From contig DATIKU010000002.1 in assembly GCA_035477215.1 (NCBI GenBank), positions 32,838-96,837 of the forward strand: 64,000 nt of DNA, in the 5' to 3' direction. Position numbers and translations under genes: made by a program. Positions within the stretch are counted from its first letter, which is position 1; every line of letters begins with the position of its first letter. The notes beneath the pieces were generated by a model, which saw only the letters and a list, made by a program, of their open reading frames with translations, was not told the origin of the DNA and ran no database searches. This document shows positions 9,142-18,267 of the stretch, piece by piece. This stretch comes from Spirochaetota bacterium. GTDB lineage: Bacteria > Spirochaetota > UBA4802 > UBA5368.

Positions 9142-11016
9142 TCAGAATTCCCTCAGCGACTCGTGAATGCCTTTTAATGTCTCGAACCAGAATTCCAGCG
9201 CCGCCTCGTGCTTGTCTTTATTGAAGCGGTCGATCCATTCCAGGAGCTCTTTTGAGTTGTCGTTCTCGACCTCGTGCAGGCGCGTCAGCCAGGTCGATAC
9301 GAAGTCCACGTTGCGCTCGGATTCCCAGAATATTGAGCTGTTACGGCTGCTGATGCGGCTTGCGGTGATCGAGACGGCGGCCAGATACTCGGCCTTTTTA
9401 TCGTAGAGCGTTCCAATAATGTCGGGAATCATCTCCTCGGCCCAGTTGCGGTGGAACCGGCAGAAGCCCATATTGTCCATGAGAAGCTCTTTTTTAAAGC
9501 GGTCCGCGTTTTCCCTGCCGAGCCTCCGCGGTTCGTAAAAATTGTCCCCGTAATACATGTAGTACTTGCCCATGATCGGCATGGGCGAAAGGACGCCGGC
9601 CGTCCAGTACTGGTTCGGCACAATCCATCCCCTGCGCGCGTTCGCGTTGTAGACGAACAGATCGAGTATCTTTTTGCCCCGGTCGCGGGCGAGGTGACGG
9701 GCGAAATCGCGCGCGCCCTCCTCGAGGTCCAGGATTCCTTTTTTCTCGATGATTGAGTCCAGAAGCGCCATGCCGAGCTCGGCGTTGTGCATGGAGTCGG
9801 TCTCGATGCCGAAGCCCTCGGTCGAGAAAACGGGGAGCGTCGACACTCCGAGCTCTTTCGGGGCGAGCAGGCCCTCGTGCAGGCATTCCATGAGCCATGA
9901 GAGCACGCCGCCCACCGAGATGGCGTCGAAGCCCAGGCTGTCGGCACGGCGGTTGAGCATCTCTGCCGCGCGCTGGTCGAAGATGCCGCAGAGCGGACCC
10001 ATCGTCTGGTAGGGTTCGTAGTCCTTTTTATATTCGCCGTAAATCTTCTTGCATACGGCCGGACAGGGCTCGCCGCAGGTGCGCCAGCTCTTGGGTCGGA
10101 TGATCTCCTCGTTGAACTGTTTCAGATAGTGGTTGACGATGAATTTCTCGTGGATGTGGCGGCGCTCATCCTCGCGCATGTTGATGCTGCGGTAGTTGAA
10201 CGCGATTATCCTGCCGCCTATTTTGGCGTAATTAACGCCGAAGGTGCCGCCGGTGTCGAATTTCGGATCGAAGCGGTACTTGGCGGTGACCTCCATGTCC
10301 TTCGCCGCGAGGCGTTTCTGGTACCGATCGCTGAACCACTCGTCGGCGACCTTGCGATCGCGGAAGTCCTCGTCGATATACGTGCCGCCGTAGATGACCG
10401 CGGCGATGCCATGTTCTTTGAGGAGCTTGGTGCCGAAACCGCCGCGTCCCGCCCAGGTGTCGGCCTGCGTCGGTTTCCCGTTCTTCACCGGAGCCGAGGC
10501 TATCGCCCCGAAATCGGTCGAAAGCGAGGCCGCCCCCGTGGCCAGCACCCTGGGCTCGGAGCTGTACCGGTGGCCAAAACGCTCGAGCGCGTAATCCATG
10601 AGCGCGTACACGCCCGTTTTGCCGCTCTTCCAAACTGCCCACACGTCGACAGGATGAAGCTCCACCTCCACCGCCTCGCCATGGACGCGGTTGAGGTACA
10701 GGACCGAAAAGGAGGAGGCCCGGTTGCGGAGCGAGAGCATGTTGATGCCGAGGTTGTCGAAGACGAGCGACGCCCCTCCCATGGAGGATATGTAGAAGCC
10801 TCCCCAGTTCGGCGAGAAGCCGTTGACGATGAGGCGGTTGGAGCCCGGGAAAATGGAGCCGGCGAGAAGGCCTGCGCCGATGTTCAGGCTGTTGTGCCGT
10901 TTGGCTATGTTGAGGCCCACGTCGACGGGACCGAAGAATTCGCCGACCTTGAAACGCTCCATCTTATAAAAGCCCGACGAACAGTCGACGTGTAAAACCT
11001 TTAGATAGTTTTCCAT
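9142..11016 (-). CDS. aldehyde ferredoxin oxidoreductase family protein
   Basis: This 624-residue AOR-family protein would carry a bis-molybdopterin cofactor, usually tungsten, plus one [4Fe-4S] cluster. The cluster ligands appear as Cys314, Cys318 and Cys322 (CGEPCPAVC). A fourth cysteine lies in MGFCRFHRNW near residue 530. The spacing CxxxCxxxC differs from the usual CxxCxxxC of Pyrococcus AOR, and the family is only distantly similar to the second AOR at 47.8 kb. A clear GGAGG precedes the ATG. No electron-transfer ferredoxin is adjacent. Substrate (aldehyde or another carboxylic or acyl compound) is unknown. Confidence 0.85.
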   Translation of the reverse strand: MENYLKVLHVDCSSGFYKMERFKVGEFFGPVDVGLNIAKRHNSLNIGAGLLAGSIFPGSNRLIVNGFSPNWGGFYISSMGGASLVFDNLGINMLSLRNRASSFSVLYLNRVHGEAVEVELHPVDVWAVWKSGKTGVYALMDYALERFGHRYSSEPRVLATGAASLSTDFGAIASAPVKNGKPTQADTWAGRGGFGTKLLKEHGIAAVIYGGTYIDEDFRDRKVADEWFSDRYQKRLAAKDMEVTAKYRFDPKFDTGGTFGVNYAKIGGRIIAFNYRSINMREDERRHIHEKFIVNHYLKQFNEEIIRPKSWRTCGEPCPAVCKKIYGEYKKDYEPYQTMGPLCGIFDQRAAEMLNRRADSLGFDAISVGGVLSWLMECLHEGLLAPKELGVSTLPVFSTEGFGIETDSMHNAELGMALLDSIIEKKGILDLEEGARDFARHLARDRGKKILDLFVYNANARRGWIVPNQYWTAGVLSPMPIMGKYYMYYGDNFYEPRRLGRENADRFKKELLMDNMGFCRFHRNWAEEMIPDIIGTLYDKKAEYLAAVSITASRISSRNSSIFWESERNVDFVSTWLTRLHEVENDNSKELLEWIDRFNKDKHEAALEFWFETLKGIHESLREF

Positions 11017-11079
11017 GATGCCTCCGATTTAATGATAGCTCCGGTACGGTGCAGGGAGTTCAAGCAAAGTGTACTTTTC

Positions 11080-12111
11080 TTAGAGCGCGGTTTCAATAAT
11101 AATTTCCGGTCGGTCAGAATCGACCAATATACGCGTGATGTGAACGGGTGCAAAACGGGCTTTAAGATGTTCCATGTTTTCCCCGCGATGGCCGAGGTAC
11201 TCCTCCTTTTCGCGCAGCGGTATTTGAAGCCGGACCGCGGACGGCGGCGAAGCGGAGCGCTCAAGCACCCCTGCGAGTTCGCGCTCGATGATCCTTCTTT
11301 TCAGGCGGGCCTTCACGAGGAAACCGAAGGCCGGATGATAGGGGCCCGCCAGCACGCCTGCCGTTTCGCCCGGGGCCAGGGGATGGAGCCCGGTGCGGAT
11401 GACCGGTATGTTCTTTTCCGCGAACAGTTCGCGCATATCCGCCGAGCGCTCCAATGCGTCCTCAAGCGAAAGGGGCTCATAGCGCCCCTCGCGGTAGAGG
11501 TCGGCCAGGCGCGTATGCTCAAGCACCACGGCCGGATATATCCGCACCGCGTCGGGAGCGCAATCGGCGGCCGTCCGTGCCGAGCGAAGCGATTCCAGCG
11601 GGCCATCGCCGGGAAGTCCCGGCATGAGTTGAATCACGAGCGAAAAGCCCGCCTGCCGTATCCGCGCGGCGGCATCGATCGAGTCGGCGGCGGAGTGGCC
11701 GCGTCCGGAGGCGGCCAGTACCACATCGGAAAATGATTGCGCGCCGATCTCGATGGTATGAACGCCATATTCGTGGAGAAGTTCAAGCCGGGCCGTGTTT
11801 ACGCAATCCGGCCGCGTCGAGAGGCGGATGCCGCGGATCAGGCCGTCGCGAATGAAACCGTGCGCGGCGCCCAGAAGCTCTCGCTGCAGGGCCTCATCGA
11901 TCGCTGTAAAACTGCCCCCGAAAAAGGCCGCCTCGACGCTTTCGATCGATGCGGCTTTTGTTTCAAGGTGCGCGCGTATCTTCTCGCGCACGAACGAAGC
12001 GTCGGGAGGCGTGCGCACGGCGCTCGTCTCCCACTGGTTACAGAAGACGCAGCGGTGCGGGCATCCCAGGTGCGGGACGAAGATGGGTATGGTCATGTGG
12101 GTCTTGCTCAT
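11080..12111 (-). CDS. radical SAM protein, Elp3-like
   Basis: The 343-residue protein carries the radical SAM motif Cys17-x3-Cys21-x2-Cys24 (CPHRCVFC). It has further signatures of the Elp3/coproporphyrinogen-oxidase-like subgroup, including FFGGSFTAI, LSTRPD, IEIGAQSF and LMPGLPGD. Such proteins reductively cleave S-adenosylmethionine to start radical chemistry; the target here is unknown. The open frame extends further upstream, but the ATG at 12111 is preferred because AGGA lies about six bases before it and homology starts there. AOR follows 63 bases downstream on the same strand. Confidence 0.85.
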   Translation of the reverse strand: MSKTHMTIPIFVPHLGCPHRCVFCNQWETSAVRTPPDASFVREKIRAHLETKAASIESVEAAFFGGSFTAIDEALQRELLGAAHGFIRDGLIRGIRLSTRPDCVNTARLELLHEYGVHTIEIGAQSFSDVVLAASGRGHSAADSIDAAARIRQAGFSLVIQLMPGLPGDGPLESLRSARTAADCAPDAVRIYPAVVLEHTRLADLYREGRYEPLSLEDALERSADMRELFAEKNIPVIRTGLHPLAPGETAGVLAGPYHPAFGFLVKARLKRRIIERELAGVLERSASPPSAVRLQIPLREKEEYLGHRGENMEHLKARFAPVHITRILVDSDRPEIIIETAL

Positions 12112-12367
12112 CTCTTTCCTGATGTATATCCGTCGGGATGCGCCTGGCTGCCCTGGCCGGGAGATTCCTGCAAGTGTATCACCATTGTGCTGCGGACTGT
12201 CAATACTCAAATCGTGCAAATAGTGTCAAACTTTCACCCCGCCGGTGATACGATTGTGCGTATAAGCTGACAGGTATCACATGGCTCGCCGGCTATAATA
12301 AAGTGGCGGCATACTGGAGTTTTCCACGAAATTGTCTTGACAGGTGGGCTACAGAGGTCAAATTTGG

Positions 12368-12397
12368 TTGGTCGAAACGGCGTTATTTTGCTATATT
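12368..12397 (+). promoter_or_regulatory. candidate sigma70-type promoter for the FmdB-like gene
   Basis: TTGGTC at 12368-12373 and TATATT at 12392-12397 are separated by 18 bases in an AT-rich patch about 70 bases before the gene. The match is moderate and judged only by eye. An additional TTGACA lies slightly upstream without a good -10 partner. Confidence 0.3.
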
Positions 12398-12468
12398 TAA
12401 TCCTGACCGCGTTCCCGCTTCGCGAAGATGGTAAAACATGAAGAATCAGGCTTGCGTGGAGGTATACA

Positions 12469-12738
12469 GTGCCGACTTATGAATATGAATGTATGGAATG
12501 CGTTCACCGGTTCGAGGTATTCCAGTCGATAAAGGCCGATCCGGTAAAACAGTGTGTGAAGTGCGGAGCCGCGGTGAAAAGGCTGATCGGCTCGGGTGTG
12601 GGTATTATCTTCAAGGGCCCGGGTTTCTATGTGACTGATTATAAAAAGGGCGCGGCTCCCTGTGCGTCCTCTTCGGAAGGCGCCCCGGCCGCGGGGACAT
12701 CGTGCGATTCCTGCGCGAAAAGCGAATCCTGCTCCTGA
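12469..12738 (+). CDS. FmdB-family zinc ribbon protein
   Basis: An 89-residue protein opening MPTYEYECMECVHRFE with a second cysteine pair CVKCG, the four-cysteine zinc ribbon of the FmdB/regulatory CxxC_CxxC_SSSS family. The C-terminal tail contains serine and cysteine (CDSCAKSESCS), a common feature of this family. The start is a GTG with GGAGG seven bases before it. The family is widespread and its role is poorly defined; early members were linked to formamidase/amidase regulation. It converges on the 612-residue unknown gene with two bases between stops. Confidence 0.88.
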   Translation: MPTYEYECMECVHRFEVFQSIKADPVKQCVKCGAAVKRLIGSGVGIIFKGPGFYVTDYKKGAAPCASSSEGAPAAGTSCDSCAKSESCS

Positions 12739-12740
12739 GT

Positions 12741-14579
12741 TCAAAGCTCCCTTTTAAGCATCTGCGCTCTTTTCTGGCGATAGTGCGTGAGAAGATACTT
12801 CTCAACGACCATTATCGCCCGGGCGGGGATCGCCTCGTCCTTGATCTTGAATCCGACCAGCGTGTCGGTGTATTTCCGTATCGTCTCCGGTGAGCGCACG
12901 GACTCGGCGGGTACCAGCAGGTATTCCGTGTCCGGCATGAGGAGCTTGAGGCTTCGCTTCGGATAGAGGACCTCCCGCGCGTTGTAGATCGGGATGACAA
13001 TGCGCAGGCTGTTCTCGCGCATGTCCTGTATCAGGTGGTCAACCAACATGTCGTTCTCGGGAACGAGCTCGATAAAGTCGGAAAGAGCGAGGATGGGCCC
13101 GGTCTTCGCCGCCAGTTTTTTATAGACCTGCCGGGCCTCTCTGGGGGGCGCCGCCTGCGCGTGCGCCGCGGCCGGTGTGGTATCGGATTTCACGGTTTTT
13201 CTTTCCCGGCCGCCGAACAGGCGCTTGAAAAAATTGATGATCCGGGTAAACAGGCCGGGCTTCTCGACCCGCCACTCGGCGCGCCTGGCCGCTTCCTCCC
13301 TATGGTGGAGTTTCTTTAAATGTTCCTCGTATTCGGCAATAAGCGATTTCAGTTTTTCGAGGTCTTCGCCCGACAGTCGCAGGTCCGCCTTTTTATCGAG
13401 CGAGGAGAGGATCGTTCGCGCCGCGCGGTAGAGTATTTCCATGTGAGCCGAGGACTGCTGCCGTTCGGAGTACGACAGGTCGGCAAGCTTTTCGGGACTG
13501 TGCAGAACGAGTTCGGACAGTTCGGTGATATGGCCGAGGAAGGTGCCGCCGTCAATGTAGTACACGGTGCCGTCGTCGCTCACGTATGAGAGAACGGAGC
13601 CGGCGCGCATGTTTTCGGGAGTGCTCCACTTCTCCAGCACCTCGTCGGTGACCTCCAGAATAGAGCCCACTATATCGGACGCGGCGCAGATGCGGTGTTC
13701 GCCGATGAAACGGGCGATGTCCCTGCCGAGAGTCCTGGATGGGTCGAGGCTCTTCTCGGCGTTGATGACGCATGCGCGCAGCGAGTGGATGTTCTTCGCG
13801 TCTATGCGGTCGTTGTCGGCGAGCGACGAGGCTATGTCGGCGATCAGGATGTTCAGGATGTAATCCAGTTTCGGGTCGCGGTAATCACTCACGTAATCGT
13901 TCAGAATGCCGAACCGCTTCAGGCGGCGCATCACCAGCTCGTTGTAACGGCCGGTGATCTCTTTGAGTCTGTTTAGGTTGATCGAGTCGCGCGCGGACGG
14001 ATAATTCTTGGCGTGAAAGCAGTAATCCTCCTCGATCTCGGCCTTATTGCGGTCGAGGCTTGAACTCTTGAATGCGAAAAACTGTTTGCCTTCCTCTTTC
14101 GCGATGATCCGCGAGAGGTCAGTCTTGTTCTTCGCCACCTTTACCAGTTTCGTCAGGTTGAAGAAACGGTATTTCTGGAGGAGGGCCATCAGGTTTTCGA
14201 GCGAGTTGTCGTCCCTGATCGAACAGAGACGTTCGAAGTCGCGCGCGTTCAGCATTACGCCCAGTTCGACGTACTCGACTACGGAGAGTTTCTTCGTGGT
14301 TTCGTCCACCTGAAAATCGAAGGTAATGAGCTGCCGGACCTGTTCGGGAAAGCGCGAGGTAAGGTACTCGACGAGGTATTCGACCGTTTTCTCCCTCTTG
14401 GGAGAAAGCGGTATCTTAACGTTCCGGGACTTCTTCAGCGATTCGAGGGTCGCAAGCGGCTTGATCCCGGCGGGCAGGGACTGGCCTTGCAGCGCGTATA
14501 TCTCGTTAAGGACCTCGAATACATAGGGCTCCCGCGTGCTCGATTCATCGAGGAAGTTGAAACGGTCAATCGCTTCCAT
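12741..14579 (-). CDS. conserved-looking cytoplasmic protein of unknown function
   Basis: This 612-residue protein is not one I recognise. It has no signal peptide or clear membrane helix, is rich in charged alpha-helical segments, and has an amphipathic stretch GLFTRIINFFKRLFGG near residues 475-490 that might touch a membrane. A helical charged region precedes it. The open frame reaches into hisS, but the ATG at 14579 (14-base overlap with the hisS end) fits an operon and removes an implausible Arg/Ser-rich leader. It is the last gene of the mltG, U32, hisS run, so it is probably expressed constitutively with them. It may be a spirochaete-specific family. Confidence 0.75.
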   Translation of the reverse strand: MEAIDRFNFLDESSTREPYVFEVLNEIYALQGQSLPAGIKPLATLESLKKSRNVKIPLSPKREKTVEYLVEYLTSRFPEQVRQLITFDFQVDETTKKLSVVEYVELGVMLNARDFERLCSIRDDNSLENLMALLQKYRFFNLTKLVKVAKNKTDLSRIIAKEEGKQFFAFKSSSLDRNKAEIEEDYCFHAKNYPSARDSINLNRLKEITGRYNELVMRRLKRFGILNDYVSDYRDPKLDYILNILIADIASSLADNDRIDAKNIHSLRACVINAEKSLDPSRTLGRDIARFIGEHRICAASDIVGSILEVTDEVLEKWSTPENMRAGSVLSYVSDDGTVYYIDGGTFLGHITELSELVLHSPEKLADLSYSERQQSSAHMEILYRAARTILSSLDKKADLRLSGEDLEKLKSLIAEYEEHLKKLHHREEAARRAEWRVEKPGLFTRIINFFKRLFGGRERKTVKSDTTPAAAHAQAAPPREARQVYKKLAAKTGPILALSDFIELVPENDMLVDHLIQDMRENSLRIVIPIYNAREVLYPKRSLKLLMPDTEYLLVPAESVRSPETIRKYTDTLVGFKIKDEAIPARAIMVVEKYLLTHYRQKRAQMLKREL

Positions 14580-15849
14580 GTCGCCCTTTCGCGATGATAA
14601 GTGATTCGCGGAGCCATGCCGGGCATTCCTCCGCCGGCAGCTTTTCCTGTGATCCGGTCGCCATGTCTTTGATGGTACAGCTTCGCTCCGCGGCCTCGTC
14701 CCCGCCGATGATGACGGTATAGCGCGCGGATTCGCGATCCGCCTTTTTAAACTGGTTCTTGAAGCTTTTACCCTGCGGATCGAGGTCCGCGGAAATGCCC
14801 GAGTCGCGCAGAAGCCGCGCGAGGGCCACGGCCTGGCGCAGCGACTCGCCGCCGCCATGGACCAGGTAGACGTCGAGTCCGGAGGCGGGAACGCTCGCGT
14901 CCCCGGCGAGCAGAAGCATTCGCTCGATACCCGCCGCGAAGCCCACCGCGGGGGTGGGTTTGCCGCCGAAGGTCTCCACCAGCGAATCGTAGCGTCCTCC
15001 CGCGGCGAAGGCGTTTTGCCCCCCGAGCCTGTCGGTGACGAATTCGAATGTGGTCCTCGAGTAGTAGTCGAGGCCGCGCACCAGGAAGGGGTCTTCGGTG
15101 TAGGTTATGGATGCCGCGTCGAGGTGTTCCTTTACCCCCGTGTGATGGTCGCGACAGGCCTGGCACAGGTGGTCGGTGATGGAGGGCGAGCCTTTTTTCA
15201 GCGCCGAGCACCCCTCCTGCTTGCAGTCGAGGATGCGCAGGGGGTTGCTGTCGAGCCGCCGTTTGCAGTCTTCACACAGCGCGTCGCGGTGGTCGATAAA
15301 ATACGACCGGAGCCGCTCTATATAGCCGCCCCTGCAGTCGGCGGCGGGGCAGCCGATGGAGTTGACGAGCAGCGTAAAGTCGCCGATAGCGACTCTATGC
15401 GCGATCGCGTGCATCATCGCGATGATTTCGTAATCGTAATACGGATCGGCGCTGCCGAAAAACTCGGCGCCGAACTGGTTGAACTGGCGCAACCGCCCCT
15501 TCTGAGGGCGCTCGGCCCGGAACATGGGGCCGCAGTAGAAAAACTTGGCGCTGGAGAGCCGGTTGTATTCGCCGTTGGCCACATAGGCGCGCACCACGGA
15601 AGCGGTGCCCTCCGGGCGCAGTGTGAGGCTCCGTCCTCCGCGATCCTCGAAGGTGAACATCTCCTTGGAGACGATGTCCGTTTCGTCGCCGAGCCCGCGG
15701 GCGAAGACCTCGGTATACTCCATGACGGGAGTGATGATTTCTTTATAGTTACTCAGGCGGAACACGTCGCGCGCCGCACCGGTCATGCGGTCCCAAGCGT
15801 CTATTCTGTCCGGATAGATATCCTCGATTCCGGGAGGATTGGTCAGCAT
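14566..15849 (-). CDS. hisS: histidyl-tRNA synthetase
   Basis: Class II aminoacyl-tRNA synthetase charging tRNA-His. The 427-residue protein shows motif 1 around YKEIITPVMEYTEVF, motif 2 with FRAERPQKGRLRQFNQFG, the histidine-binding motif LVRGLDYYSRTTFEF, motif 3 FAAGIERMLLL, and a C-terminal anticodon-binding domain. Length is normal. Its start overlaps the end of the U32 peptidase gene by 7 bases, and its end overlaps the next gene, showing a compact operon. Confidence 0.97.
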   Translation of the reverse strand: MLTNPPGIEDIYPDRIDAWDRMTGAARDVFRLSNYKEIITPVMEYTEVFARGLGDETDIVSKEMFTFEDRGGRSLTLRPEGTASVVRAYVANGEYNRLSSAKFFYCGPMFRAERPQKGRLRQFNQFGAEFFGSADPYYDYEIIAMMHAIAHRVAIGDFTLLVNSIGCPAADCRGGYIERLRSYFIDHRDALCEDCKRRLDSNPLRILDCKQEGCSALKKGSPSITDHLCQACRDHHTGVKEHLDAASITYTEDPFLVRGLDYYSRTTFEFVTDRLGGQNAFAAGGRYDSLVETFGGKPTPAVGFAAGIERMLLLAGDASVPASGLDVYLVHGGGESLRQAVALARLLRDSGISADLDPQGKSFKNQFKKADRESARYTVIIGGDEAAERSCTIKDMATGSQEKLPAEECPAWLRESLIIAKGRHGSD

Positions 15850-17093
15850 CTGGCTTGCTCCTTGTCGTCCTCGATCCTTTTCCTGAATACTGCGTCCGGC
15901 CTGACCGCTTTGTCCAATTTAAATAGATATACCTTCCCCGGTTGTGCCATAGCAACACTTTTTTCTTCTTCGTTGATTTCCATCACGCTGAAAAAATCAC
16001 CGCCCGCGTCACCGTCGAGGACCGGGAATATGGCCTCGATTTCGTCGCCCGTGCGGATGGGGTTATGCGTCTTTACGCGCACCTCGTTCGGGTGCTCTCC
16101 CGGCCCTGTCGCGTAGCCCATGAAGAGCGTTTTTCTAACGTACGGCACGCCGTCGAAGCGCATGCCTTCGAACTCGTTCCATAGATCGGCCGTGTAGGGA
16201 CGGTGGCTGACCAGGTCGAGCTCGCCGATCCAGCGCGGAAGATGGGCGAGGTAATCGCCGCCGCCGGCGGCGACCTCCGCGGCGTGGCGGTAGACGCGCG
16301 TTACATTGGCCGTGTAGTAGAGCGATTTCATGCGGCCTTCGATCTTGAAGGCGTCGACCCCGGCCTCGACGTACTCGGGAATCCGTTCGATCAGGCAGAG
16401 GTCCTTCGAGGAGAGTATCTCGGTTCCGCGCGCGTGCTCGACGATCTCCATGTGGTTGCCCTCGCGTTTCTCCTCCACCAGCGCGTAGCGCCAGCGGCAG
16501 GGGTGCGAGCATCCGCCCGTGTTGGCGTCGCGCCCCGAAAGAAAACGGCTGAGGAGGCAGCGCCCCGAGTACGAGACGCACAGCGCTCCGTGGACGAACA
16601 CCTCGAGCTCGGCGCCGGTGTGTTCGCGTATGGCGCGTATTTCGCCGAGCGTGACTTCGCGCGCCAGCACGATGCGGGAAACGCCCTGGCGCTCCCAGAA
16701 TCGCGCGGCCGGGTGATTGAGAGTGGACATCTGGGTGGAGAGGTGGACGGGCGTTTCTACGCCGGCGTCGCGCAGCAGCATGAGCATGCCGGGATCGGAG
16801 ACCATGTAGGCGTCGAAGGCAAAGGCGCGCACTTCGTCGATATATGCGCGCGCGCCGCCGACGTCGTTTTCGTGGAGGAAGGAGTTGAGGAGGAAGGTGG
16901 TCCTGACGCCGCGCTCCCTGCAGAAATCGCATGCGCGCCCTATCTCGTCGAGCGAAAGGTTTCCCGACTGGCTTCGCAGGTTGTGCGCTTTACCGCCGAA
17001 GTACACCTCGTCGGCGCCGAAGCGTACGGCCGCCTCCAGCTTCTCGAGTGTGCCCGCCGGCGAGGCGATGGCCGGCCTAACGCCTCTGTTCAT
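15843..17093 (-). CDS. peptidase U32 family protein (TrhP/YegQ-like)
   Basis: The 416-residue protein contains the U32 signature EVFVHGALCVSYSGRCLLS. Conserved cysteines follow in GGCSHPCRWRYAL, and LSSKDLCLIERIPE lies downstream. Family members such as E. coli TrhP act in tRNA wobble-uridine hydroxylation and others in ubiquinone synthesis; despite the name, protease activity is doubtful. Location directly before hisS supports a tRNA-modification role (inference). The gene overlaps mltG by 17 bases at its start and hisS by 7 at its end. Confidence 0.9.
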   Translation of the reverse strand: MNRGVRPAIASPAGTLEKLEAAVRFGADEVYFGGKAHNLRSQSGNLSLDEIGRACDFCRERGVRTTFLLNSFLHENDVGGARAYIDEVRAFAFDAYMVSDPGMLMLLRDAGVETPVHLSTQMSTLNHPAARFWERQGVSRIVLAREVTLGEIRAIREHTGAELEVFVHGALCVSYSGRCLLSRFLSGRDANTGGCSHPCRWRYALVEEKREGNHMEIVEHARGTEILSSKDLCLIERIPEYVEAGVDAFKIEGRMKSLYYTANVTRVYRHAAEVAAGGGDYLAHLPRWIGELDLVSHRPYTADLWNEFEGMRFDGVPYVRKTLFMGYATGPGEHPNEVRVKTHNPIRTGDEIEAIFPVLDGDAGGDFFSVMEINEEEKSVAMAQPGKVYLFKLDKAVRPDAVFRKRIEDDKEQARC

Positions 17094-18105
17094 CCCTGAA
17101 ATCCTTTCCGATGCCTTTCTGGTAATAATTTACGGCCCTGTTGTGTTCTTTCAATGTTTTGGAGAAATAATGCGAGCCGTCGTTTCGGGAAACGAAGTAG
17201 AGATAGTCCGATTCCGCGGGCCCAAGTGCCGCCTCGATGGCCGCCAGGCCAGCCGAGCTGATGGGCGTGGGCGGCAGCCCCCGGTGCAGGTAGGTGTTGA
17301 AGGGCGAGTTGTCGGCCAGGTCGCGGTAGCCGATCCTGCCGGTAAATTTCCGGGTCGCGTAGCGCACGGTGGGGTCGCAGTCGAGCTTCATGTTTCTTTT
17401 CAGCCTGTTGTTGAATACCGAGGCCACCAGCGCGCGTTCCGCGGGGACCGCCGTCTCTTTTTCGACCAGGGAGGCCAGGGTGAGGAGGCCGTGGACGGAG
17501 AGGCCGCGCTCGCGGATGACCGCCGGGTCGAGTTTCGCCAGCACATTCCCGGTGCGGCGGTACATGAGCGCGATGACGTCGCGCGCGTCGGACTCCTCGG
17601 GGATGATGTAGGTGTCCGGGAAAAGGTAGCCCTCGGCGGACGGCGAATCGATACCCAGGGCGCGCATATGCGATGGATTGAAGGCGTAATACAGAAAGTC
17701 CCCCGCTCCGGTGACCCGGTTCGTCTCGAGCCGCTCCGCGATCTGGTAGAGGTTGAACCCCTCGGGAATCGTGATTCTGCTTTTCACCACGTCGCCGCGC
17801 AGGAGGGCATGGAGTATACCGAACGAGGAGGTCCCGCGACTGATCCGGTATTTGCCCTTTCGAATGCCGGCTCCGGCGATCCGGCCGGCGGCGCGGGCCG
17901 TGGTTCCGAAAAATATTTCGCTTGTGATGAGGTTACGGCCCTTCAACCGGCGGGCCACGCTTCGGGCCGGCTCGCCCTCGCGGATGATGAAATCCTCGTC
18001 CTTCATCATGCCGGGTGCCGAGTTGAGTATGAGCACGGCAAGGCCGCACAGGATGAGCGCGGCGGGAATTGCGATACGTACTGGTCTGCGTTTCATTCCG
18101 GTCAA
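17077..18105 (-). CDS. mltG: endolytic murein transglycosylase MltG
   Basis: MltG cuts nascent peptidoglycan strands in the periplasm and sets glycan length. The 342-residue protein has an N-terminal membrane anchor (about residues 8-27) and then YceG-family signatures. These are AEGYLFPDTYIIPEE, LASLVEKETAVPAERALVA with the catalytic glutamate in VEKET, DPTVRYA, and SPFNTYLHRGLPPTPIS. The C-terminal SHYFSKTLKEHN is also conserved. Length matches the family. It is the first gene of the leftward operon with the U32 protein and hisS. Confidence 0.96.
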   Translation of the reverse strand: MTGMKRRPVRIAIPAALILCGLAVLILNSAPGMMKDEDFIIREGEPARSVARRLKGRNLITSEIFFGTTARAAGRIAGAGIRKGKYRISRGTSSFGILHALLRGDVVKSRITIPEGFNLYQIAERLETNRVTGAGDFLYYAFNPSHMRALGIDSPSAEGYLFPDTYIIPEESDARDVIALMYRRTGNVLAKLDPAVIRERGLSVHGLLTLASLVEKETAVPAERALVASVFNNRLKRNMKLDCDPTVRYATRKFTGRIGYRDLADNSPFNTYLHRGLPPTPISSAGLAAIEAALGPAESDYLYFVSRNDGSHYFSKTLKEHNRAVNYYQKGIGKDFRDEQRR

Positions 18106-18267
18106 CTGTATCCGAAGGGAGTCCGGGCGCGAAGCGCCCGATAATCGTACTCTACGCCCGGCGCGCCAAAGGTCAATTGAAAATAACGCCGGGCAGGTAA
18201 TTTTGTTGACGGGAAAGAAAAAATGCCGCCCTATGAGCCCATTCCGTTTTTATAGAAAGGTTTTTCA

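Noticed and set aside
14857..16116. Long plus-strand frame over hisS and U32
   Set aside because: Antisense of two clear genes; no ribosome site and no family pattern.
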